Below, one piece after another: positions 40,238 through 48,675 of a stretch of 64,000 bases of DNA. This DNA comes from Ceratobasidium sp. AG-K (lineage: Eukaryota > Basidiomycota > Agaricomycetes > Cantharellales > Ceratobasidiaceae). The DNA lies in assembly GCA_037039685.1 (NCBI GenBank), contig JAWNGF010000013.1:62001-126000 (forward strand). Reading direction: 5' to 3'. Position 1 is the first letter of the stretch; each line of letters opens with the position of its first letter. The position numbers and the translations under genes were made by a program. The notes under the pieces were generated by a model, which searched no databases, was not told the DNA's origin, and worked only from the letters and a program-made list of their open reading frames with translations.

Positions 40238-43200
40238 AAAGAACCGGCAACGGAAACAATGTACTTTAGAGCGACCAGTGAATCTACCATTGTTTACGCG
40301 AGCGTTGCCGGAATCACAGAACCTACCCCAACCCTCATCGATTCGGGAGCATCAAAAAACTTCCTGGACATTTCGTGGGCTCGATCCAACAACATTCCAC
40401 TCATGGAACTCCCCACTCCTAGAAGAGTAATTGGTATCCAAGGGAAAGAACTCTCTCACCAAATACGTTTCAAAGCAAGGCTGGAACTAGAAGTAGAGGG
40501 AAGAACCTTCAAACAAGACTTCTTCGCTATGCCTACTGGAGAAACTAAACTTATCCTAGGATTGGAATGGTTAGAAGAATCAAACCCTATCATCGATTGG
40601 AAAACGAAGCACATATCATGGCGAACAGAAGCCATTCAAGCAAGGACGGCCTCAATAGACGACCTACCCAAAGAATTCAAGGAATTTGCCGACATCTTCA
40701 GCGAAGAGAAATTCAAGAGAATCCCGGATCATCGCCCATACGACTGTGCCATCGACTTCAAGGAAGGAGCTGAACTTCCGAAACCAGCCAGGCCGATCCC
40801 ACTCTCTCCAGCAGAGTCAATTGCACTAAGAGAATACTTGGATGAAGAAATCGCAGCGGGGAAAATCCGACCAAGCAAATCACCCATTGCATCACCTTGC
40901 TTCTTTGTCAAAAAACCGATCGATCCCAAAAATCCTGGGGCAGTACGCCAACTACGGCTGGTTCAAGATCTCAGAGGAGTAAACGCCATTACAAAAGACG
41001 ACAGATTCCCAATGCCCCTAATGGAAGACCTTTTGGATAAAATCAAGGACGCAAAAATTTTCTCCAAAATCGATTTACGCATGGGTTTCAACAATATCAG
41101 AATCAGGGAAGGAGACGAATGGAAGACAGCTTTCAGAACAAAGGAAGGACTGTTTGAATACGTTGTCATGCCTTTTGGACTAAAAAACGCGCCCGCCATA
41201 TTCCAAAGATATATGAACCACATCTTCCATGACCTCATTGACGTATGTGTCATAGTACATATCGACGACATCCTAGTCTTCTCTAAGGACAGAAGTCAAC
41301 ATTCCGTGGATGTCAGGAAAGTGCTAAAAATTTTACTGGAGGAAAATCTTTTCGCAAAGCTTCCAAAATGCGAATTCTTTGTCACCAAGTTGACATATAC
41401 TGGACTTGGAATCAGCGATTCAGGCATCTCAATGGAGGAAGAAAAGGTCAAGGCAATAAAGGAATGGAAGGAACCAAGAACGGTCAAACAAGTTCAGGCG
41501 TTTCTAGGTTTCGCAAATTTCTACAGAAGATTCGTTCCAAACTTCAGCTGTTTAGCGAAGCCCCTGACAACCTTAACAAGAAAGGAGAACAAATGGAAAT
41601 GGGGGAACGAGCAGCAGGAAGCATTTGAGGCTCTAAAATCGGAAATCAGCAAAGAACCTACCCTATGCCATCCAAACCCGGACAAACCCTTTTTCCTAGA
41701 AACAGACGCAAGTGGAGTAGCAATGGGAGCAATCTTGTTGCAAAGACAAGACGATGGCTACTTACACCCTATCGCTTTCCTTTCAAAGTCTTTCAACGAG
41801 GCTCAACTCAACTACGACGTCCACGATAAGGAACTTATGGCTATCATAGAATCTTTAACACATTGGAGGCTATACCTTGAAGGAACAAGGGACCCCATCA
41901 CCATCTACACCGATCATAGGAACCTACAATTTTGGAAGGAAGCAAGAACGTTCAACCGTCGACACGCAAGATGGCACCAACTGCTTGCCTCCTATAACTT
42001 CGACATCATATATCGCCCTGGAATCCTTTCATCAAAACCGGACCTGTTGTCAAGACGATCAGACCATGAAGATATCCCAACACCCGAACAAGCTATGATA
42101 TCTGTCGAAAGGTTCAAAGGGTTTATGGGACAAATAGACACAAACATCATAGAGACTATCAAGGAAGCTCAGGAAACAGATCAAGGGTTGGCACAAATCA
42201 AAGAAATCTGCAAATCAAGGGAAACGTTACCAAAAACCCTACAACACAGCGCAAAAGATTATGATTTCAAGGAAGGACTATTATGGTTCAAGGGAAGGAT
42301 CTACGTGCCAGAAGATAAGGAAGCCAGACTGGCTATCATGCGAGTTCATCACGACTCAAAAATTGCAGGACATCAAGGACAGGCTAGAACACTGGAACTA
42401 ATATCAAGAAGATACTTCTGGCCAGGAATGAAGCAAAGCATAAACAGATACGTGGAATCCTGCGAGACCTGCCAACGGACAAAGGGATCAAAATCAATAG
42501 TCCCGATCAAGCCTCTAGAGATTCCAAAAGGACCATGGGAAGACATAGCGTTCGACTTCGTAGTAAAATTACCAAAATCCAGAGGATCAGATAGCATCTT
42601 GGTAGTGGTGGACCAATTCTCAAGAATGGCACATTTCATACCCTGCAAAGAATCTCACACGGCAAGCGACCTTGCAAATCTTTTCGTCACAAATGTCTGG
42701 AAACTGCACGGTTTTCCAAAGAGCACTGTCTCAGACCGAGGAACCACTTTCAATTCCAAACTTATGAAAGCCATTTATGAGAAAATTGGAACTAGCCCAG
42801 GTTTCAGTACTGCCTACCACCCCCAAACGGATGGAATAACGGAGAGAATCAATCAATGGATGGAAGGCTGGCTACGATCGTTCGTCAACTACCGGCAGGA
42901 TGATTGGGCGGACTTATTACCAATTGCGGAGTTCAGCTATAATCTACAGAAGCACCGCGTAACAGGTAGTTCCCCTTTCGAAATTGTCTACGGGAGGGAA
43001 CCACTGTGGAACATCTCAGCAGAAAAATCAGCGGTTCCAGAAGCAGATAACATCACTGGAAAATGGCGCAAAATCCACGACGAAGCAATTGCATCAATGG
43101 AAACCCAAAGGCTCCCAGAAGAAGATCCAAAGAACGAGTACCGAGAAGGAGATCTAGTATGGCTGCTGGGAAAGAACATTCAAACAAAAAGACCATCGAA

Positions 43201-44137
43201 GAAACTGGATAACAAAAAACACGGGCCATTTGTTGTGAAGCGACAGATAGGGTCGCACGCTTATGAGCTCGATCTGCCGGCAACAATGAGGGTGCACCCC
43301 GTTTTTCACATCGATTTGCTCAGCCCTTACAAAGAAGACACTGAATTCAGCCGTAACCAACCCCGACCACCGCCAATCATAACAGAAGAAGGAGAAGAAG
43401 AGTACGAGGTAGAGAAGATTTTGGACTGGAAAGAGACAAAGGACGGTCTTTTCTACAGGGTCAGATGGAAGGGTTATGGAAGTGAAGAAGACACAGAACA
43501 AAGGGCGGAAGATTTTGGTCACCTTTCAAAGATCATCAAGGACCTTCTACGCCGACACCCCGAAGCTCCCACGCCATCTAACTACGCTCCAGGGAAGATA
43601 AAAGGGAGGGAGGGAACAACCGGCAGCAATATCTGCAAAACTTGCAACTACTCCAATCTTCACTCCTCGCTCAACTCACTAAATCTTTTTTGTTGCCGAC
43701 AATGCCCGCCGTCACCCGCTCTACCATTGCCAACAACCTTACCCACGTCCTCGAAGGACCTGCCTTTGCCACGGCAAGAATCCTTGACTCCGGAGCCGCC
43801 CTCTACGTCTTCAAGAGGTCGCAACAAGGCTCTGGAAGGATGCACTTCAGGGCCTCGGACGATATCCTCCACTCAGACCTGGGGGAATTCCAGTGGGTCG
43901 GGAAAAAATGGCCGACTCGCATGCAGCTCCTGCGAAAGGACATATTTGTCTGCCGGGGGTGCGCCGCTTTCCAGGTCTCGGAGGTCGTCCTCCTCTCCAC
44001 CCACATGCTCGGAGTGGTCGAATGGGGACAAGAAGGAGCGTACTCGAGCGAGTGGGTACCAGGTTACAACGGAAGACAGCCAACACTCCGACCTAGATGG
44101 AACGATGCCTGGGACGCCAACTACGAAAAGGACCTGA
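40202..44137 (+). CDS. pol: A2 Pol polyprotein (HIDD variant)
   Basis: About 1310 codons, read by -1 shift from Gag. Counting from GTG at 40223: aspartic protease DSGA at 40-43; reverse transcriptase about 225-400 with HIDD at 346-349 in place of YIDD; RNase H with ETDASG near 495; integrase zinc-binding region (HHDSKIAGH, CETC) and DDE residues D778, D838 and E874; GPF module; chromodomain near 1055-1110. The frame stays open over the first 436 nt of ORF3. A3 has YIDD (TAC), so CAT here is a private change that may cripple an otherwise very young element. Other private changes include VVDQF for VVDRF in integrase. Confidence 0.95.
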   Translation, partial: RRGLPLTVCGETKEPATETMYFRATSESTIVYASVAGITEPTPTLIDSGASKNFLDISWARSNNIPLMELPTPRRVIGIQGKELSHQIRFKARLELEVEGRTFKQDFFAMPTGETKLILGLEWLEESNPIIDWKTKHISWRTEAIQARTASIDDLPKEFKEFADIFSEEKFKRIPDHRPYDCAIDFKEGAELPKPARPIPLSPAESIALREYLDEEIAAGKIRPSKSPIASPCFFVKKPIDPKNPGAVRQLRLVQDLRGVNAITKDDRFPMPLMEDLLDKIKDAKIFSKIDLRMGFNNIRIREGDEWKTAFRTKEGLFEYVVMPFGLKNAPAIFQRYMNHIFHDLIDVCVIVHIDDILVFSKDRSQHSVDVRKVLKILLEENLFAKLPKCEFFVTKLTYTGLGISDSGISMEEEKVKAIKEWKEPRTVKQVQAFLGFANFYRRFVPNFSCLAKPLTTLTRKENKWKWGNEQQEAFEALKSEISKEPTLCHPNPDKPFFLETDASGVAMGAILLQRQDDGYLHPIAFLSKSFNEAQLNYDVHDKELMAIIESLTHWRLYLEGTRDPITIYTDHRNLQFWKEARTFNRRHARWHQLLASYNFDIIYRPGILSSKPDLLSRRSDHEDIPTPEQAMISVERFKGFMGQIDTNIIETIKEAQETDQGLAQIKEICKSRETLPKTLQHSAKDYDFKEGLLWFKGRIYVPEDKEARLAIMRVHHDSKIAGHQGQARTLELISRRYFWPGMKQSINRYVESCETCQRTKGSKSIVPIKPLEIPKGPWEDIAFDFVVKLPKSRGSDSILVVVDQFSRMAHFIPCKESHTASDLANLFVTNVWKLHGFPKSTVSDRGTTFNSKLMKAIYEKIGTSPGFSTAYHPQTDGITERINQWMEGWLRSFVNYRQDDWADLLPIAEFSYNLQKHRVTGSSPFEIVYGREPLWNISAEKSAVPEADNITGKWRKIHDEAIASMETQRLPEEDPKNEYREGDLVWLLGKNIQTKRPSKKLDNKKHGPFVVKRQIGSHAYELDLPATMRVHPVFHIDLLSPYKEDTEFSRNQPRPPPIITEEGEEEYEVEKILDWKETKDGLFYRVRWKGYGSEEDTEQRAEDFGHLSKIIKDLLRRHPEAPTPSNYAPGKIKGREGTTGSNICKTCNYSNLHSSLNSLNLFCCRQCPPSPALPLPTTLPTSSKDLPLPRQESLTPEPPSTSSRGRNKALEGCTSGPRTISSTQTWGNSSGSGKNGRLACSSCERTYLSAGGAPLSRSRRSSSSPPTCSEWSNGDKKERTRASGYQVTTEDSQHSDLDGTMPGTPTTKRT

Positions 44138-44466
44138 GCGACTGGAGGATGGAGAGGGGCAGATACCAGAAGGAAAAAATCGAATGGGAGCCCTACTGGT
44201 GGAGGAAGGAGGAGACTGACGTGTCGGCATGGAAGGAGGCAGAGCCCGATGTGCGACAATGGGATGAGGAGTTTGTGGAGGCCCAGGAGAGGATTTTGGA
44301 CTGGTCCAAGGCGGACTGGACAAAGGAAGAGACATGGGAGGAATGGGAAAAATTCTCGGATGAACCGGGAAATACCGTTTTCAATCCCATCGACCTGACC
44401 TTGGAGGAGGAGGAGGGGTTGGAGGAGTATATGTTGAAGAAGGAAAAGGACTGTGCAGTGCAATAG
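43702..44466 (+). CDS. A2 ORF3: CRGC-motif accessory protein, intact
   Basis: 254 residues, different frame from pol and overlapping its last 436 nt. The ATG has A at -3 and follows a pyrimidine-rich tract (CTCCTCGCTCAACTCACT, then a T-run) like a fungal core promoter, so a separate mRNA is plausible. Motifs: DLGEFQWVG, then DIFVCRGC followed by VSEVVLLS; the C-terminal half is rich in Trp and acidic residues (about 15 Trp). Family B ORF3 shares the L-G-x3-W-V and CRGC-x5-V-x2-VV blocks. No signal peptide or membrane segment seen. Intact in A2, apparently open in A3, broken in A1. Function unknown. Confidence 0.8.
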   Translation: MPAVTRSTIANNLTHVLEGPAFATARILDSGAALYVFKRSQQGSGRMHFRASDDILHSDLGEFQWVGKKWPTRMQLLRKDIFVCRGCAAFQVSEVVLLSTHMLGVVEWGQEGAYSSEWVPGYNGRQPTLRPRWNDAWDANYEKDLSDWRMERGRYQKEKIEWEPYWWRKEETDVSAWKEAEPDVRQWDEEFVEAQERILDWSKADWTKEETWEEWEKFSDEPGNTVFNPIDLTLEEEEGLEEYMLKKEKDCAVQ

Positions 44467-44507
44467 GTCCGTTCAGGTCCCCCAAACGGACTCTTAGGGG
44501 GGAGTAA

Positions 44508-44962
44508 TGTCGTGAGCCAGCTCTCTCCATCGGACTCGACTGTTGTCTCGCCCGCCTGTTCCTTTCTTTTGTGTTGTGTTCCGTTTCCGTTTGCCGCGTT
44601 GCCACCTTCTTGTGGTTATTCTGTTACATTGTGTAACGCGGCTGTGCTTTGTACGAGTCATGTATGTTCATACAGCATGACTCACATGGACACTCCTGAC
44701 TGGTAGACTGTATGACTCATGTGGCTGCGTCTTGTATGACTCGGCCACTTCTTGATTATATATAGAGGACCAACAAGCCTGGTAACCCCAGCTTGTTTTG
44801 TCTCGTCAAAACATCCCCTTTGAGTGACACTTAGAACCACCCCTACCCTCAAGAGTCTACAGACACTTAAGTGTGTTGCGGTTCAAGAGGTCACTTAGGT
44901 CTTAGTGACGTCCACTCTCCATCGCGGCTTGTCTCATAGCCACCAAGAAGAAGCTTACGACA
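44508..44962 (+). repeat. Family A 3' LTR (A2), 455 bp
   Basis: One mismatch to the 5' LTR. Preceded by TTAGGGGGGAGTAA. The target duplication AGGTT follows. Confidence 0.96.
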
Positions 44963-45916
44963 AGGTTGAGCATGTTCATCATATCAAACGTTGCATTGCG
45001 TATTGCCTGAGCCAGCTCCTGGTTCAGTACCGGAGCTCCCAACAGATTGGACGGAATTGGTGTCTGTTCCAACAGTGCTTGAATCAGTGGCGGGTCGCAA
45101 TTGAAGATTCAGTTTTGAAGATTGTGGCACAAGGAGCAAAGTGCTGGGTGTAGCTTGTGATTGCGTTTCATGACTTCCTTTGCCTCAAGGAGGAGGTCGT
45201 GCATCTGCATGATCGCCTCGCATGATGACAGCGTCGGGTCCTTGTAGGTTCTTGGCCTGGTCGGTTGGTTTGGGGTGCTTGTGTCCCTCGGGTGGAGTCC
45301 CAAATGGCGGATGAGGGTGACCAGATCGGTCTCTTCTTGAGTGATCCGCGCGACGGCTCGATTCGTGGTGACCTGCACGTCCCTGGCCATCTTGGACATC
45401 AAGTCGGCGAAGTCCTCGGCTAGGAGTGTCAGATTCCTGGCTCATTGACCTATCTCGGCATCTATCCTTGCCTCAAGTGGTACTCAACTCGATGTCCCGT
45501 CCCAGGTCCGGTTTGTGGCGTTTAAGAACTCAACCGCGTTCCACGCTCGGTTGGCGGCACCTAGAGTCTGTCCTGCCACGCCCTCCATCTGAGTCAGCCG
45601 AGTCAAGACCCTTGTCGGATGGTGAGTTGGATTGCCTTGCTTGCTTGCGCGAGGGCACAGCAGATGATGCTGATTGGGACCCTGGGTCTCGGGTGTCAGC
45701 GTTCTGTACTTGTCTACATATGTCCAACCTTGCTCACTTACTAACAGTGTAGGCACCGTTGTAGCCTTGCTGGGGTTCGGCCCCAGCGCGAGCGCCTTGA
45801 TGGGTGCGCGGCCTTGGATTCCCAGCGGCCTGGAGCTGGGTTTGTAGCAAGTTGAGTCGGGCTTGGTCGCGGAATGACTTGGCATTGAACTGGGCCAAGT
45901 GCATGAAACGGCCCAG
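44963..45916 (-). pseudogene. Family D 3' ORF, middle fragment (degenerate)
   Basis: Minus-strand coding remnant between A2 and B2. Readable segments: GRFMHLAQFNAKSFRDQARL near 45900, then, after frame changes, ITQEETDLVTLIRHLGLHPR near 45330 and RNATFDMMNMLNL at the A2 boundary. Stops and frameshifts interrupt it. It links MSTRHNSVV (53958) on the right with the tail at 37544-37769 on the left. No known domain. Confidence 0.5.
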
Positions 45917-46041
45917 TGTCGTGACCTGTCCCTCCCTCTGTCTCTTCTTGCGGACTCGTGGCTTGCACGGGCGCCTTAAGCGCCCTTCTCCTCCTCTGTG
46001 CCCTCTCCCTTGTTTAGTAAGGTGTATGGATGATGTGTCAC

Positions 46042-46150
46042 CATGAGTCATATGACTCATGCTGTTTTCTATTGGCTGACCCGCGCAGCCCCCTTTATGA
46101 CTCGGACTTTGACTCAGACCTGTGACTCATGTACTTACTATGACTCACTT
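46042..46150 (+). promoter_or_regulatory. Cluster of TGACTCA (Gcn4/AP-1-type) sites in B2 LTR
   Basis: Five perfect TGACTCA or TGAGTCA sites upstream of the TATA box. Two of them are arranged as the 20-bp palindrome CATGAGTCATATGACTCATG (46042-46061), plus a TGACTCG. TGACTCA is the recognised site of Gcn4/CPC1 bZIP factors, which respond to amino-acid starvation in fungi. Same cluster in the 3' LTR (palindrome at 53393-53412). Confidence 0.6.
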
Positions 46151-46160
46151 GTTTTCTGAG

Positions 46161-46205
46161 TATATATACTGGCTTGCAAGCATGGTCATCCCCAGCTTGC
46201 TTCGC
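46161..46205 (+). promoter_or_regulatory. B2 core promoter and predicted transcript start
   Basis: TATATATA at 46161-46168; AGCTTGCTTCGC (46194-46205) starts 33 nt after the first TATA base. GCAAGC upstream and GCTTGC at the start form an inverted repeat. Confidence 0.65.
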
Positions 46206-46415
46206 CTCGTCAACTCTCCCTGCAGTGTGATCAGAGGCACTTGGCTACTTAGCCCTTAGCGCAGCCACTTGGACTTAGGAGCTAGTGACTTGTACTGACA
46301 AGACTAGCGTTTGTCCACCTTAGTGATAGAGTCTTGGAAGACTTATCACATATCGTTCCACATCTCAAAGGCCATTAGTGGTCGTCAACCATAGGCATTA
46401 GCAGGTTGTGACATT

Positions 46416-46427
46416 GCGAAGCAAGCT
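46416..46427 (+). other. Primer-binding site of B2 (self-priming type)
   Basis: GCGAAGCAAGCT, 2 nt after the LTR, pairs over exactly 12 nt with AGCTTGCTTCGC at the predicted RNA start. Differs from the A site at five positions, each compensated in the LTR. Confidence 0.82.
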
Positions 46428-46470
46428 ATTAGTACGCTGAGCCACGAGAAAAACAAGGTCACGTGACGAC

Positions 46471-48642
46471 ATGGACAATCGATCCTCAAGCGCAGCGTCT
46501 CGAAGGAGCGAGGCTCCAATAGCGACAATAGTCGAAATCCGATCAAACCCCTCAAGAGGAGCAAGGGAACGGGCAGGTGATTGGACAGCACCACTTAGAA
46601 GTGGTAGCCGCGCGTCAAGACCCCCTTCCACCAGCGTCCCAGGAGGAATCGGCAACATTATCGAAACATCAGGAACTCAAGAAGAAACCAGGATTTCAAA
46701 CGAGCAAGAGCCCACTTCAACAACAGTTCGAATAGTCGAAAATCCAATCAATACGCCACCACCAGCAGCTCCAATCGTTACTCTCCATGGGGAAAGTGTG
46801 ATTAGCCCTAGGGCTGTGCGTGTGATTAGGATACCAGGACCGCTTAGAAACGCAACCCCGGGTCCATCAAACACCGGAACAACAGGAACAAGACGTCCTT
46901 TAGCATTTCCCAACTTCGAAATGCAATTTCCACCCCCAATAGCTACCCCTGCATCCATGCCACCACTTGTGGAAGTTCCCAGGGCTCACAGCGCCCTGAG
47001 CGTGCCATCAACCTTCCAATCACAAGGAAGTGTTGAGTCTATGTCACAAGATGAGGGACTGAGGCAAGAACGACTGATGGAAAATATGGAGGGAAATCCA
47101 ATCCAAGCTCTGGAAAGGATTTTCAACACCCTTCAAATCCAATATCAACAGGAGAACGCAGTCCAAGCCCTTAGAATTGAAGGGATGGAACGACGATGGG
47201 ACCTACAAAACCAAGACACAACAAACATGATGCAGCGAATTGAGCGCATTGCGTCTAGAACGGAAGACGGAGTCAACACTTTCTATGAAAGGCTTAGGAA
47301 TGTGGATCGCGTTCAGCACCGAATCCTTGAAGTCTTCGAACAATCGGTCGAAAATTCCGAACAAATCAACAATAGGTTGAACAATTTTGATCTTCGGATG
47401 AACCAAACTTTGCAAGGACAAACCCAGCGTATTACACGTATCGAGGAAACCTTAGGGAGAATGGCGGAAGGAATGAGAAACATGACCATCACCCTTGGAA
47501 GAATCAATGAGGAGGTTACTGATGGATTTCAGGATCAAACCACTAGGATGCAAGAAGTTCGCCTACGAACTAGGGAAACATTTGACCTTCTCGAGCAAAT
47601 TGGGGCTGACGCCCAAGCAGAATCCGAACACCGAAGGGAAGAATCACGACGAACCTCCATCGAGATCCCACAACGAAGAGAACCTCCCCCTCATCTTCCA
47701 CCACAGGGACGACGATCACCCTCATTTGAGGTGCAAGGACAATCAGGATATCAAATCAGGGATGAGGGAAGAACCTTTATCTTCCAAACAAATCAGGGAA
47801 GCAATGGAGGAAACCCGGGACCACGCATCAAAATGCCAAAGGCCTTTGAAGGAACCAGGGGAACTGCAGCTGAAACCTTCCTCGCAAGAATGAAGGCCTA
47901 TTTCCGGTTGAACCCTACCCAGTATGACACAGATGAACGACGCATCATTGCAGTATTGATGAACATGGCAGAAGGACCTGCTGGAAATTGGGCACAGCCA
48001 GTTCTGAACAGATACAACGACAATCTAGACCACCCATGGCTAGAATCATGGAATGCTTTCCAAGAAGCCTACAACAGGCAATGGAGCGATCCCAGCAAAA
48101 AGGTTCAAGCTGAACAAGGGATCCAACGACTTTACCAAAACAAGAGCGTATCTGAATACGTCTCTGACTTCCGGCTTCTTTCCCAAGAACTTGACTGGAA
48201 TGACGCGGCACTAGCGGCACGCTTCAGACAAGGATTGAATCGCTTCATCAAAGCAGAGCTCGTTCGTGAGGAACTCAGGGACAGAGCAGGGGCGGAACAG
48301 CGAGACCTTGAAGGATGGATCAACATTGCCCTGCAGGCAGAGGAAATCAACAAATTGACCAATCCGGTTAGCACAAAAAAGAAGAACGATCAAACCACTC
48401 AAGCGGAAGGTTCTAGAACGCAGAAGATCAAAGGGGATCTAGTCCCAAAGGAAGAAAAGAAACGCCGAAGAGAAAACAACCTCTGCATCAAATGCGGAGA
48501 AGCAGGTCACAATCTCGCTGACTGCACAAAGGATTGGACCTACAGGGACAAAGGAAAGAAGCCTGTGAAAGGAAAAGCCGCTGAACTCAAAGATGAGAAG
48601 GTGAATGAGAACGTTTCCACCGATTCTGAGTCGGAAAACTAG
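46471..48642 (+). CDS. gag: B2 Gag
   Basis: 723 residues, intact. Ser/Pro-rich N-terminus, coiled coil about 205-390, Gag core (KMPKAFEGTRGTAAETFLARM, about 455-620) and CCHC knuckle CIKCGEAGHNLADC at 672-685. The basic stretch KEEKKRRRENN just before the knuckle is a likely RNA-binding or nuclear-localisation segment. Ends DSESEN with TAG directly after the putative slip site. The first ATG after the predicted RNA start lies here. Confidence 0.95.
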   Translation: MDNRSSSAASRRSEAPIATIVEIRSNPSRGARERAGDWTAPLRSGSRASRPPSTSVPGGIGNIIETSGTQEETRISNEQEPTSTTVRIVENPINTPPPAAPIVTLHGESVISPRAVRVIRIPGPLRNATPGPSNTGTTGTRRPLAFPNFEMQFPPPIATPASMPPLVEVPRAHSALSVPSTFQSQGSVESMSQDEGLRQERLMENMEGNPIQALERIFNTLQIQYQQENAVQALRIEGMERRWDLQNQDTTNMMQRIERIASRTEDGVNTFYERLRNVDRVQHRILEVFEQSVENSEQINNRLNNFDLRMNQTLQGQTQRITRIEETLGRMAEGMRNMTITLGRINEEVTDGFQDQTTRMQEVRLRTRETFDLLEQIGADAQAESEHRREESRRTSIEIPQRREPPPHLPPQGRRSPSFEVQGQSGYQIRDEGRTFIFQTNQGSNGGNPGPRIKMPKAFEGTRGTAAETFLARMKAYFRLNPTQYDTDERRIIAVLMNMAEGPAGNWAQPVLNRYNDNLDHPWLESWNAFQEAYNRQWSDPSKKVQAEQGIQRLYQNKSVSEYVSDFRLLSQELDWNDAALAARFRQGLNRFIKAELVREELRDRAGAEQRDLEGWINIALQAEEINKLTNPVSTKKKNDQTTQAEGSRTQKIKGDLVPKEEKKRRRENNLCIKCGEAGHNLADCTKDWTYRDKGKKPVKGKAAELKDEKVNENVSTDSESEN

Positions 48643-48675
48643 ATGGGCGTCTCTCCACCGTGTGCGAAGATGCCC
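48633..48675 (+). promoter_or_regulatory. Probable Gag-Pol -1 frameshift signal of B2
   Basis: G GAA AAC followed by TAG; the tract is GGAAAAC, which departs from the strict X XXY YYZ rule at the P site. Five nt downstream is a hairpin GGGCGTC (48645-48651) / GATGCCC (48669-48675), seven pairs including one G-U. The -1 frame opens only after a TGA at 48627, so any shift must happen in this short window. Confidence 0.55.

Larger units (their letters stand above)
37770..44962 (+). mobile_element. Family A chromovirus A2, full length and young
   Basis: A 7.2-kb element with 455-bp LTRs that differ at a single base, flanked by AGGTC/AGGTT. Order: LTR, self-priming site, gag, frameshift signal, pol, overlapping ORF3, polypurine tract (GGGGGGAGTAA), LTR. 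All frames are open, but the reverse transcriptase active site reads HIDD. Confidence 0.97.
45917..46413 (+). repeat. Family B 5' LTR (B2), 497 bp
   Basis: TGTCGTGACC to GGTTGTGACA. Differences from the 3' LTR: GCACGGG/GCATGGG and GTTGTGACA/GTTGCGACA. Both are CpG transitions. Confidence 0.96.

Noticed and set aside
43660..43872. Family A ORF3 as an envelope gene
   Set aside because: Position fits, but there is no signal peptide, membrane helix or furin-like site; kept as an accessory protein of unknown function.
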